Shown in pieces: positions 23,719 to 33,200 of a DNA stretch of 64,000 nt. A program made the translations under genes and the position numbers. The stretch is from contig BDIU01000407.1 in NCBI GenBank assembly GCA_002118135.1, positions 25,666 to 89,665 on the forward strand, read 5' to 3'. Each line of letters starts with the position of its first letter. Positions within the stretch are counted from its first letter, which is position 1. Source of the stretch: Trebouxia sp. TZW2008. Its lineage: Eukaryota; Chlorophyta; Trebouxiophyceae; Trebouxiales; Trebouxiaceae. The notes beneath the pieces were generated by a model. That model did not search any database. It was given only the letters and a program-made list of their open reading frames with translations, and was not told the origin of the DNA.

Positions 23719-25835
23719 AGCAGTCAGAAATCAGTCCAGCAAGCTTTGGTCCCAATGGTCTAGGTCAGTCACAGGTTGTCCAGAGGACTGATGCAAGCAG
23801 CCCTGGGGCAAGACCTGATGGAAGCAGCCCTGGTGCAGCAGTTACTCAGCAGGTGGGGAGTGTGCGTTATGCTTTGGCACAGAATGCCAAATACCAACAG
23901 ATGCTACAGCAGCAGCAAGCACGAAGGCAGCAGCGCCAGTCACAGCTTGGACTGCAGTTTGGAATGCAGCAAGCACCAGGCCCACAGCAGCAGCAGCAGC
24001 AGCAGCAGCAGTTGCCGCAGCAGCCAAGCTTACAAGTGCCAAAGGCACAAAACAGTGAGGTATGGCATTGAACCCACACATGCAAACAACAAGAAAGTTT
24101 GACACGGTCAGACATCACAGTAGCAGTCTTTGTAAGCGGCATCAGCGCCTGAACTTTGACATACATATACATCGGGCAACCATGTGCTGCATGCTATTAT
24201 TGCTTTCAACATTCACACAATGTCACTTCAACATGCAGACTTGGTCTCATCAACTGATGCAACAGTCTGCAGCCACAAGCACAGCTTTCCTCATTCTGAG
24301 ACATTTGCAAATGTCTATGCACTCAAATCTGTCACATGGGCATAATGCTCAACGTCAAGCATGACAGTTGCATGACTTTCAATGGCGTTACGAATGTCAA
24401 TTACTGACAGCCTGTGGATATGCAATACTGGCAGTGATTCAGCAGCTGATGCAGCAGTGTGCCGCCACGAGAACAACATTGCACCAAAGAAATTCAGACA
24501 CAACAATCATCACAACACATGTGCAGCGTTTGCCTTTGCCAAATACAAATGCAAGTAGTGGTCACAGCCTGTCAATGTTTGATGCAGGCAGTGATTCAAT
24601 AGCTGATGCAGCAGTATGCAGCAAGAGGCACAGCCTTGCTCAGCAGGGCAACTGTGCAAATGTTTATGTACTCATCTTCAGCAAGGGCACGTTACACTCA
24701 TTCTTACGAATGTGTCATACAGGCTGTGATTCAGCAGCTGATGCAGCAGTATGCCGCCACGGGAACAGCCTTTCTCAACCTGGCTAAGCTCAAGCAGCCT
24801 CCATCGTCATTACTCAATCCAGGTCCAACTCCCAGCTTGGCTGGGGATCTGCAGACTGTGGAAGATGTATCATATCAGGGACAGGCACAGGTCTACTTTA
24901 CCTTGAAACCAGGCAGATTGCAGCAGTTGGTGCAGTTCAACAGCGGGATGGGGCAGTATGAGATGCTGCAACAGCCCTGGTCAGTACTGTTCAACATGCT
25001 CAGTAACAAAGCATTAATGCATGCATGCATTCAATGGTGCATGTGTTTTGGTCAATGCACAGTCATGATTCAAGATACTGCAACAATTTTGGTCAGTGTT
25101 TCCTTACACATGCTCATCAAGCCATTCCTGATACCTATCACATCAGTCGTAATGTGACATGCTGCCGCAGCCTTAATCAGTATTGCATTGAGCATGCTCC
25201 TATGTCAAGCATGATTCAAGATGCTCCAGCAGTCGCTCAGTCTTGCTTTTGATTTGTCCATGATGTCATGTATGATGCTGTGCATCATGCACAATACAAG
25301 ATGCTGCAACAGCTCTGGGCAGTATTGCGCTCAATATGCTCGTTGAACCACTCACAACACAAGATGATGCAAGCCCTGGTCGGTGACGCATTTGACACGC
25401 TTCGTTCCATCATCAAGCATTCAATGATGCATGCATCAAGACATGGCAAAGTCCCTGTGAGCCTGTGTGCTGGATTCTGTTACTGACTTGTTTCACAGAC
25501 ATCCCTCATGATCTCAAGACATGGTTGCAATCAGACCAAATTGGCTGATGCACATTGCAGCATGAATCTGCAATTGGGGGCTTGAGAAGCGCCTTACTTG
25601 CAAGTCTACATGTCAGCATCACAGCTTGCGCAGCGTCAATAGCATGACTTGTTCTGACACACCGTTGTCAAGATTGCTTGCCAGAGGTGTAAACAATACT
25701 GTCCACAGCTCACCAACATCAGTGATGTATTTGCCTTGCAGGCGATTGGACAACTCACAGTTTGCATTGCTGCTGACAGCAAAGAATGCGCAGAAGCTTC
25801 TGGCGATCCAAGACCCTGGACAGTGCCTCAACTAG
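14118..25835 (+). CDS. HAP2: HAP2/GCS1 gamete membrane fusion protein
   Basis: Fifteen exons join in phase to 1363 aa: 14118-14237, 14319-14431, 14922-15191, 15592-15772, 16164-16395, 16889-17019, 17230-17373, 17666-17809, 18394-18507, 19489-19638, 20795-21032, 21760-22041, 22438-24059, 24723-24979 and 25742-25835. An N-terminal signal peptide precedes a Cys-rich ectodomain with HAP2 landmarks: KKLVVNLVI near 50, [39 protein letters not shown], the NASPGKI segment near 440, and [16 protein letters not shown]. One transmembrane helix (about 596-618, [18 protein letters not shown]) is followed by a Lys-rich stretch, as is typical of the family. The 740-residue cytoplasmic tail is Gln/Met-rich with a pure Q run near 1118-1136. 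The protein is a class II-like fusogen of the minus gamete or male (family knowledge). Most introns carry exon echoes; one carries a LINE, another two MITEs. Confidence 0.92.
14741..14805 (+). repeat. Echo of HAP2 exon 3 acceptor and 5' end
   Basis: The stretch 'gcctgctgcagcactgatgg' and what follows repeats the true acceptor and exon 3 start at 14911-14975, with substitutions that destroy the frame. It lies upstream of the genuine exon. Confidence 0.75.
15446..15556 (+). repeat. Echo of HAP2 exon 4 5' part
   Basis: The segment reads [23 protein letters not shown], matching the [22 protein letters not shown] start of exon 4 (15592 onward). It even keeps a phase-compatible acceptor (catgcag|c). 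It runs into a TGA without a donor, so it looks like a decayed tandem copy and not a usable exon. Confidence 0.85.
16738..16805 (+). repeat. Echo of HAP2 exon 6 5' part
   Basis: The segment 'gggtgcccagatagcccc', followed by an accaatgaatgttggtgccc-like stretch, is a degraded copy of exon 6 from 16894 (gggtgcccaaatagccctg, then atgctggtgcccagc). It sits about 155 bases upstream of the genuine exon. Confidence 0.75.
17495..17584 (+). repeat. Pentanucleotide microsatellite (AGCAC)n
   Basis: About 18 perfect tandem copies of the 5-mer agcac lie in HAP2 intron 7. Open frames across it are low-complexity artefacts. Confidence 0.97.
17879..17953 (+). repeat. In-frame 75-nt echo of HAP2 exon 8 with both splice sites
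   Basis: This is a diverged copy of the last 25 codons of exon 8. It reads [14 protein letters not shown] then GKITFGQ, against [14 protein letters not shown] then GKIMFGQ. It is preceded by gtgattag (acceptor) and followed by gtacgc (donor). The length is a multiple of three with phase 0 at both ends, so inclusion would add a duplicated beta-strand segment without shifting the frame. It may be a cassette exon or a young decayed duplication; it is not included in the 1363-aa model. Confidence 0.7.
18529..18822 (+). repeat. Hexamer satellite tract in HAP2 intron 9
   Basis: Degenerate TCACGG-type hexamers (18529-18600) begin just after the exon 9 donor. They pass into (CTCACA)n from about 18606 and (CCCACA)n from about 18750. 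The exon 9 end itself reads actgtcacggt, so the first tract could have grown from it. The tract abuts the 3' end of the minus-strand LINE fragment. Confidence 0.93.
18836..19440 (-). mobile_element. 5'-truncated LINE (non-LTR retrotransposon) fragment
   Basis: A minus-strand open frame of 161 codons (19434-18949) has the look of the C-terminal tail of a LINE ORF2, downstream of the reverse transcriptase. It reads [20 protein letters not shown], then [18 protein letters not shown], then [10 protein letters not shown] and a Lys-rich end. Similar tails follow the reverse transcriptase in LINE proteins I know from animals and algae. Only about 600 bases remain, so the copy is 5'-truncated. Its short 3' UTR runs straight into TGTGAG/TGTGGG hexamers (18822 downward), which may be its 3' tail or its target. 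It sits in HAP2 intron 9 in antisense orientation. Confidence 0.7.
19728..19830 (+). repeat. Echo of HAP2 exon 10 3' end and read-through
   Basis: The segment 'tgtgggcctcattaactccc' repeats the end of exon 10 (from 19618) and carries on past the donor. Both copies stay open for about 20 hydrophobic codons, then two lysines and a stop (ARKKD-stop in the original, RGKKEP-stop in the echo). It lies downstream of the true exon. Confidence 0.85.
19850..20023. mobile_element. MITE copy 1 (pogo/mariner-like)
   Basis: The 174-bp element starts CAATAAACTCTCTTTGTAAC and ends with the near-perfect inverted form (ttacaaaaagagtttactg), giving terminal inverted repeats of about 24 bp. TA flanks both ends (19848-19849, 20024-20025). 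The interior has repeated 'gtccttac' motifs and no coding capacity. It lies in HAP2 intron 10. The TA target and CAGT/ACTG-like ends point to the Tc1/mariner-pogo group (inference). Confidence 0.8.
20034..20208. mobile_element. MITE copy 2, diverged, tandem to copy 1
   Basis: The segment repeats the MITE interior order (cttaccaag, ttcttacatc, gtccttactcag, cactgcagtcag, gtgtccttacag) and ends acctactg before TA. It follows copy 1 almost directly. Its left end is too diverged to place exactly. Confidence 0.6.
20597..20690 (+). repeat. Echo of HAP2 exon 11 5' part
   Basis: The segment 'caggcaagaagatcgctgca' and the following aatgcaact and gcgccac-acagtcacatatctcc stretches match exon 11 from its acceptor (20791) onward, with indels. 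It lies upstream of the genuine exon. Confidence 0.85.
21096..21245 (+). repeat. Echo of HAP2 exon 11 3' part
   Basis: This near-copy of exon 11's end includes 'cagctgagctgcgctttcca', 'cacagatgctggtccagaa' and 'ggctacatttgtattggcct'. It has a stop codon early (ttcttctttga) and a changed donor. It lies downstream of the genuine exon. Confidence 0.88.
24420..24640 (+). repeat. Two echoes of HAP2 exon 14 5' end
   Basis: Copies at about 24426-24480 and 24582-24640 repeat 'gcagtgattcagcagctgat' and 'gcagcagtatgc' from the true acceptor region at 24717-24770. The second has an in-frame TAG in place of CAG. Both lie upstream of the real exon 14. Confidence 0.85.
25055..25360 (+). repeat. Echoes of HAP2 exon 14 3' end
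   Basis: Degraded copies of 'gagatgctgcaacagccctg' and the donor region occur near 25070 (gatactgcaacaattttggt), 25215 (gatgctccagcag) and 25300 (gatgctgcaacagctctgg). All lie downstream of the real exon 14 donor at 24980. Confidence 0.75.
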
Positions 25836-27017
25836 GTTGTTACATGACCACAGTGCAGATGCGTAGCCTGGTCTGCAAAGTTGAATGGACCAGGCAGACA
25901 TATGTCTCAATTGCATCTACACTGGGGTCCCATGTTACAACCACAAGTGCTCCTTTTCCTAAACCTTGGCATTGTCTGTATCATGATCTTGGCTGTTGAC
26001 TTTCTGACTGATCAGCAAGTGGCTATCAGCCAAACTGCTGTGTACAGCATGACGTCAGACTGTGATTCAAGCTGACAACTCAAAATTGGAGTCTATGCTT
26101 TGGCACTTGTGTCTACTCTTGCACAAGCATGCTAGTGCTGCGTGGAGCTTTGGGTTTATAAAGCTGCCATGGGATCATTGCTGCTACTTGCAATTGGCCT
26201 ATGCAGAAAATGTACAATCGACGCCAAGTGTAAGTGGTAAGTGACTGAGCGATGATTTGCATGCGGTGTTGTGCTGACTTTATGGCATCTGCAGCTCTTA
26301 GGCTGTAAGTGCCGTTCTGCATGCATCACACGCAGCTGATCAAACAGGCTGCAACACACAACGGAGGAGGGCTCAGCTTATAATCTGAAGTTTGTCATAC
26401 AACGGTAGGTGATGATACATGTCATGACTCTGACTGCAATATTCATATCCTTTTGGGAGTCATCCGTTTGCACATAGCATCGTGCCACTCTGCCTAGAAG
26501 AGGCATAAGTTTCAAAGCAGCAATTCCGGGCTGCCTCTTTGGCCAGAGGCTCCCGTTGTGACGCCTAATTATGATGGTGAAGACTTTGCATTTACCTAAG
26601 TAGCAACCCTAGTACTGTAGCCAGTCTGACTGTATGCCACCTGCTATTGTCACTTACTAATACAGCTGGGCTGCCAACGACTCAACTTTAGTGTAACTGT
26701 TCAGAGCTCATATCCCACTAATGTTGGGATGAAAGGCATTGGTAGCTAGAGGTGCTAGATGGCGAGGTGCTAACTCCTCACACTGCTACAGTGACACGTC
26801 TAGAGGGCAGGAAGCTTGCAAGCTCTGTCAAGCAAATGGAGCAGGGTGAAGTCTGTCATTGTCATAGCTACCATATACGCAGCTAGACTATGTGGTACAC
26901 ACTTTCTAATGGTGGTCCAAATACCATTATACTCACATGACCGGGTTTCAAAAGCTGTCATGGTCTTGCAATTTCTTAGGCTTTGGCAGCAAGTGCTGCA
27001 TAAGTACATACATGCTA
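25836..27017. other. Intergenic between convergent HAP2 and the 27.0 kb gene
   Basis: No gene is supported in these 1.2 kb. The 3' UTRs of both flanking genes must lie here. Candidate plus-strand TGTAA signals for HAP2 are at 26229-26233 and 26304-26308. The stretch 26480-26800 reads differently from its surroundings, but I found no terminal repeats or open frame in it. Confidence 0.5.
26229..26308 (+). terminator. Candidate TGTAA poly(A) signals for HAP2
   Basis: TGTAA occurs at 26229-26233 and 26304-26308, about 400-470 bases past the HAP2 stop. Motif evidence only. Confidence 0.3.
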
Positions 27018-27620
27018 CTAAACATCTACAGAAAGCCGGCAGCGCTTGGACACAGGCTGCAAAAGCAGTTCCTCAACTTGAATATCAGGGCAAAGAGGTG
27101 TGTTTTTGGAGGAAAACCTGTTTGCTAGTCTGAGATACCCTTTCACTGGCAGTAAGACACGCTGCTCAAGATGAGCATCAGCCCAAGCTAGTAGCTCATG
27201 CATGGTGGTTGATTCAATTTTTGTCTGGGATGGGTCAGCCTCGACATGTCTGAACGTCCTAAGGTACTTGTCAATTTCAACAAGAGAACTGATAGCTATG
27301 TTTTCTGTCAGCAAAGCTTGCAATGCAATCCAGCGTTGCTGTTGATCAGCGCTGAATGCCTGCTTTTTATGCCGAGCGCACAATTGCTTGAGTGACAGAG
27401 GAATCAGTGAACCTGTGTCTTCTTTCCCAAAAACGAAGTCTTCTGTGAGTTGTGATAAGGTGTAAGCTGCCTGGCCAAGCAGCCAAAAGTGTTCAGCTCT
27501 TCGCGTCTCCTTTTCCAGCCTTATCGAGTCTTGCTGCAGGTGTCGAATGCGCTGTGAGCGTGCTTCCGAGTTCCGCTCCAGTGTAGCCAGTCTCCTTTCC
27601 AGCTGTTCAAGGCGAGACAT
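27018..27620 (-). CDS. Uncharacterised 200-aa coiled-coil protein, intronless
   Basis: An uninterrupted ATG-to-stop frame of 200 codons begins at 27620. The first 40 residues are charged with heptad spacing (MSRLEQLERRLATLERN, then RIRHLQQDSIRLEKETRRAE) and predict a coiled coil. The rest is mixed alpha-helical, with WIALQALLTENIAISSLVEI and a Lys/Arg-containing end. I recognise no domain. It is the only single-exon gene in a window where neighbours have 6-17 exons, and it is divergent from the phosphoesterase gene with 240 bases between start codons. An upstream-exon model or a processed copy is possible, but no poly(A) tract is visible. There is no signal peptide. Confidence 0.7.
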   Translation of the reverse strand: MSRLEQLERRLATLERNSEARSQRIRHLQQDSIRLEKETRRAEHFWLLGQAAYTLSQLTEDFVFGKEDTGSLIPLSLKQLCARHKKQAFSADQQQRWIALQALLTENIAISSLVEIDKYLRTFRHVEADPSQTKIESTTMHELLAWADAHLEQRVLLPVKGYLRLANRFSSKNTPLCPDIQVEELLLQPVSKRCRLSVDV

Positions 27621-27860
27621 CGAAAATAAACACTTGTGGCTGACACGGGCCCTATGTCTAGAACTTCGGTAGTCACTTTTCGCTTGCGCTGAAATTGCAG
27701 AGCTGCTTGTCTTGAATATGCATTGACTAAAGCTGACTAAACGGAGATCTTTCGATCAGCAGCAGGCTGCACTGCAAAGGCAACGCAAACCTTGCTTGGC
27801 GCCTTCAAGATCGCCTCTGCTTTCTCGGAACTATGTTGCGTTTCTCATGCGCCCAGCAGC
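27621..27860. promoter_or_regulatory. Divergent upstream region, coiled-coil gene / phosphoesterase
   Basis: Only 240 bases separate the two divergent ATGs (27620 minus, 27861 plus), so the region must act as a shared bidirectional promoter with both 5' leaders. No TATA box is evident. Confidence 0.5.
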
Positions 27861-29710
27861 ATGAAAGTGGGTCTGGTGTCTGACACTCACGGCGTGTTTG
27901 ATCAGGTGCGGTGGCTTCAGCGCGTTGCTGATTTCGCAGGTGGTCTCAACAGCAAGCGGGTCTTTCGCACGGCGTGACACGTTGCACGCTGCTGTAGGCA
28001 CTCTGTGTCTCGTTTGCGGGCGTGCAAACGATCTTGCACGCCGGCGATGTTGGACACAAGGGAAATGACCCGGACGGTGCGCACAGTTGCCTTTGCCTGC
28101 CAGCTGCAAAAACAATGCTGTTTTTCCCCCAAACTCAGATCATCGATCTACTCTCGGTCTTGACAGCGAGCGTCTGATTTTGCTTTACTGCAGACATCTT
28201 GTCCGGCTTCGAGGCCATCGCACACACTCTAGCTGTGAGGTCAGCACGGTCTGATAGTGTTCTCAGCAAAAACCGAGCAACAAGCGGTTTTGGTTGCTGG
28301 CTGCTCTGTGTGTCTTGCCCTTTGCTGTCAAAAGCCTTGTAGCAAGACTGCATTGTTTAGTTTCTGCTGCTGCTTTGGTTTTGTAATTTCTACCGACTGT
28401 AAGTTGTCTCTCTCTGCTCTGGTTGCTAAATGAAAGCTGAGCAATACGCTGCTTGCAGGGGCAATGTTGATGTTGGCGCTTCGCCAGAAAAGTATCCAGA
28501 GTTCAGGCTGATACAGCTAGCTGGATGGCGCATCCTTCTGCTTCACATTGCTGGCATGCCACCCAAGACTTCAGAACCCTGCAAACAGCTCATCACCCTT
28601 CACCGGGCTGATGCTGTTGTGTTTGGTCACAGCCATGAGCATGTGGTTGCCATGCACAGTGGGGTCTTGTTTGTCAACCCAGGCTCAGCAGGTGTGCTTT
28701 TGAATGGTAGTGCTACACATTGGCAAACGCGCCTTGCCACAAAGCCACATATACGCTGCAGACGCAATGCATGTGCGCATTTGTAACAAATGCGCGCGTC
28801 TGCATTTGCATATGCATGTTCATACAACTGTTTATCACAGTGGTATGCATATGCAACATCCAACTTGATACTGCCTGGCGTGAGCCCTGCTGATGCAGGA
28901 GGTACTCTGAGAATTCTACAGAAGCGTTAGTTGTGCTTGCTAGCACAGCATAGTGGAGCTGAGAGCCTCAGCTGTGTTGCTGCAGGCCCAGCAAGATTTA
29001 AGCTGCCCAGAACTGCAGCCATCCTAGACTTGCCTGTCAAGGTCAGTTTTAATATGCTATCAGTCAACCAATTTGTTTTACGGTCTCCAACAGGGGGGTA
29101 AACAGACAATGTCAAGAATGAATCAATACAAAACAGACAACTAAACTAGAACAAACGTACACTCAACTGTCTTGGCGTTCGTCATCATGCTATGACATGC
29201 TGCTTTGTGCACATGGGTTTTTGTTGACGGAATGTAATCTGGTGCCTTGCCAGCACCTGTCAAGTGAGTTGTGATGCAAGAGTGGCTCTATCACAGCAGG
29301 ATTATGCTGCAAATCACATGATGCTCAGTTGCTCATTCCTGCAAATTGCTGCTTGCAGGGTCTCTGTTGAATAAAGTATGATTTGATATGATTAGTAATG
29401 CAATGTCATCAATGCCCTGTCATTCATGCCGTGACTGAAAGCATGTGATGTTGTCAAACTCATCAGCGTGAATTGGCGATGCCTTGGGATGCCATGATGC
29501 AATATGCAACGCATGATACTGCCTTCTTTCCTACCAGGGGTTTTCAAATACATGCTTTTGCAGGCGGATGGTGTCAAACTGTCTACCGAGTGTGTGAAAT
29601 TCACCATGCTGAGTCCAAAAGCGCCAAGCAGGGCAAGCGGTAAAAGATTGCCGACAGATTCAGCAAGGAAGCTTCACAGGAAGCGAGCCAAAGTCGCTGC
29701 TGATCTTTGA
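27861..29710 (+). CDS. YfcE-like metallophosphoesterase
   Basis: Six exons join in phase to 201 aa: 27861-27905, 27998-28076, 28194-28239, 28459-28691, 28986-29041 and 29564-29710. The ATG at 27861 starts directly with the first metal motif. All calcineurin-like metal-binding motifs are present in order: D8 and H10 in SDTHG, D32 in HAGDVGH, N59 in RGNVD, H86, and H114/H116 in FGHSHEH, then NPGSAG. This is the compact YfcE/MJ0936 class of phosphodiesterases (family knowledge). The last exon adds about 49 residues with a basic tail (KLHRKRAKVAADL) not needed for the fold. Exons 1-3 are tiny (45, 79 and 46 nt) but phase-consistent. The natural substrate is unknown. Intron 4 holds a perfect hairpin. 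Confidence 0.9.
28758..28803. repeat. Two-stage hairpin in phosphoesterase intron 4
   Basis: An inner 9-bp perfect stem (gcgcatttg/caaatgcgc, 28775-28783 with 28787-28795) has a TAA loop. An outer 8-bp stem (gcagacgc/gcgtctgc, 28758-28765 with 28796-28803) is offset by a 9-nt bulge. The loop region spells TGTAA. Confidence 0.75.
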
Positions 29711-30238
29711 TATGAGTCAAACTTGGACTTTAAGTTGACGGCCTCAGACCCCAGAGTTGGCCATGGGCGAAAGCTTAATGCACGTGGAAAGGCATCTTGC
29801 CTTTTGCAAGCAACAAGCCTAAGAGGACAAGATTGGGCAATGCTCTATGCCTGACCACAGCCTGACAATCGGTGGTGAACTGCAAGGCATGGTGCACTCT
29901 GTTGGGGAAATTCAGGCCGTCACGTCAACTGCACGTGCTTGATCTTCAGGATCATCGGTGACTGATCACAACGAAACACGAACGACAAAACGGCGAAGGA
30001 ACTCGGAAGCAATGTCGGCATTTCAAGCGTTTGTTAGGCCCTCGTTATGCAATGAGCGAAGCTTGTACCCTTGTTACAGCTGTACGCGGTGGTGTTTAAC
30101 GACGCGAGACGCCACGGCAGGCCACCTCATTCATTTATGCGCATTTCTCTACGGTGCGGCCTCTGCTAAGCTGACCGATCACACCGCAGAGCCTTGTGGT
30201 CGTGGCAGGCAGCAGGGTCATCTTGCGGGCCGTGTTGC
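29711..30238. other. Intergenic, phosphoesterase 3' flank and esterase promoter
   Basis: The 528 bases lie between two plus-strand genes. No TGTAA signal or coding exon is convincing. A plus-strand ATG frame at 29958 overlaps the next gene's start in another frame and has no recognisable content. Confidence 0.45.
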
Positions 30239-33200
30239 ATGTCTGCATCGCTGCAACGGCATCGACATCGAAGGTCTGCTTTGAATTCGCTATTGCTGCC
30301 CTTGTGCTGCGCAATTCTATGTTGCTCGTGTCGTGCTGCACCCTACAACCCAATAAGTAGCGACGAGATCCCGCACGACTGCGATATACCCACCGAGCAA
30401 CAAGGCTGGTATAGCTGCAACGTGCACACCCGCCAAAGAGCGCCGTCGATATCGGTTCAAAATCGGGTACGCCCCGGCGCATCAGCTACGCACAGCAGCA
30501 CACCGTGTCTGCAGGCCCGCATCAAGCTTGGCGTTCCTCTTCTGCAGGGATCGCCTCAGAGACGGCAGCTTCTGGAGCGCATCTTTGCGTATGAATTTGC
30601 GTTGCCGGAAGATTTGCTGCAGCAAGGTCGAGGTCCACCCGGAAACACAGACAGACTCAACAAGGTTTTCAGGAAGTTGCTAACAGGTAAACAGCAGAGC
30701 ACTTGGACCTTGCGGCTCTTAGTGCAATATCAGCGCTGCAGAGGCCTCCACTTTGCAGCAACAGGAGTCATGGACAGCCCAGACCAGACAGCAAGCTGAA
30801 AGGGTTCGCGCACTGCCTGTAACACAGTGTTGCCTCGCACTGCTCTGTGCACTGCAGTGCAGTGTCCTGCAGCGCACCAAAGTGCCTTCAGTCAAACATG
30901 CTGCATTCCTGCTGATAGCAGCAAACTGTGCACAAGTGCTTGAGCTGACCTGGGCACTACCAGAAAGGAAGACATACCAATCATATGCAGCAATAAAGTC
31001 AACTCTCAAGTAGCTCTTCAGTAAACATTCTTGCCTCTTGAAGCAGAGATTGTAGCAATGTTCCCTCTTACAACAAGTTCACAAGCATTCAGGGCGATAC
31101 TGGCTGGCACAGCGCTGCGAAGATGCTTCGGGCAGTCATGCGCGTCATAACAGCAAAATCAGGACATCATTATTGCAATGTCAGCTGTGCAAACAGGTGT
31201 TCCTGGTGCTTACAGGGCATCCAGTGAGGTTGAGCTTCATTGGAGTAGCATAATCATTTGTTTATCTTCTTTTTGGTTCTGTGGTGTCAACCTTTTGTTG
31301 TCAGCAGTGCAAACGAGGTGTTATGCTTGCAGGGCAGCCAGTGAGCTTGAGCTTCATTGGTGGTAGCATCACTGAGGGGGGCGGGGTACCCTACCATGAA
31401 AGACCCAACTTGGCCTTTGCAGGGAAGGTCACCAACTGGTTCAAGTATGTTCCACCACTATTCTTGCCATTCATGATCATCATTAGCGCTAGCATCGTTT
31501 CTCACAGTGCATTCTCACAGTGCATGTTCAGATGATTGTTCAGCAAGGCTCTAAAACTGTCTTGCACCATGCAAAAGCATTGATATCTTAACTGCTTGAG
31601 ATGCAGCACATGCACCGATTGCACGCTGTGACATTTCATCAGATTGATGTGCTTGCCGCATCCAAACATTTGCATCTTGAGCACTGTGACAAAGCCTTGT
31701 GAACAGCACCTCCATTATTGCTCACACCCAACGACATGACTTGCCTAATACACACAGAGGTTGACCCTTCACAGGTCAGCTCTTCCCACACAACATGATC
31801 CCAACATTTGGTGCTCACAGCCTTCTGCCTGACCACAAAACATGACTATACGTGCAGGGAGACATTCCCAAACAGCACAATCACAGCTCAGAATGCTGAT
31901 GTTGGCGGCGTGACCAGCACTTACTATGCACAGTGCGTGGACACATTTGTGTCTGACAAGAATATGGATCTTACACATGTGACACCAATTGCAGGGAGAC
32001 ATTTCCAAACAGCACAATCACAGCTTAGAACGCTGGAGTCGGCGGCGTGATCAGCACCTACTATGCACAGTGCGTGGGCATGTTTGTTTGTGAAAACAAC
32101 AAGAACCTTACACATATGACAATTACTGCAGGGAGACATTTCCAAACAGCACAATCACAGCTCAGAATGCTGGAGTTGGCGGCGTGACCAGCACCTACTA
32201 TGCACAGTGCGTGGACATGTTTGTTTCTGACGAGAATGTGGACCTGGTGCTTGTGGATTTCACTCTGAACGACAGAGCTAGCGGTGTGGAGGGAAAGTCT
32301 CCTGAGCCTGATACTGCTGACAGGTAGCCCTGATTTAGATGTCGCATGCATGCAGTTTGAATTCCAGTCTATCAGCCAACATCGTGGTGGATCTGCACAC
32401 CATTGCATCCTCCTGCATACATTTCTTGTTTGATGCATGTCTCGGCACAGCTGCTTCAGCTTGACCTGAAAGGAAAACTGAATTGCACTGCTATTCAGTT
32501 CAGATCTCACGTGGGTCGTGAGCTGCTATCAAGTGGCTGTGACCAGACATCTAAAGCTGTGCAGATGCAGATTGTGCGCATGCAGACTTGAGCTGGCGCG
32601 TTATCACTCTGACAATCAGCTAGCAGAAAATCAAGAGTCTGCTCAAACTCATTCTAGACAGTGTCTCCTGCATTTGACATCATGCGCAGATGCCTCATAG
32701 CTTTGGCAACCTTTCTCGAGCAACAGTGTTGCTTCAACCAGCCAGTGATGCTCCCCCTGTGTCTCCACGCACTGTAGTGGATCACCAGTGCCATTTCTGA
32801 AGCATCTTTGCTGCACCACAGTTGATACTGTTCTTGGCAAAAATGAGCACATGTCTTGACAAAGGCTGCTTCCCTTGCACTAGATGAAGCACTGCTTTGC
32901 TGCTCCTTGTGGTGCAGCAGGATTGCTTCAGTTGGCCAGTGGTGTTCCCATCTTGCTTTAAGAATTGCAGTGGATCACCATTGGTAGACTGGCGCAACTT
33001 TGCTGCCCAGCACTTTACACTACGAGCACATGCCTTAACAAAGGCTGCTTCCCTTGCACTAGATGAAGCACTGCTTTGGTGTTCTTGGTGAGAACACCAA
33101 AGCAGGGTTGCCTTGTTTGGCCAGTGATGTTCCCATCGTATCTCCAGAACTTGCAATGGATCACCGTTGCCAGACTGGCGCATCTTTGCTGCACCACAGC

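Noticed and set aside
22380..24071. The 563-codon Gln-rich ORF as a separate gene
   Set aside because: A phase-1 acceptor (ctgcag|ca) joins it precisely to HAP2 exon 12, and its end donor joins exon 14 in phase, so it is the HAP2 tail and not an independent gene.
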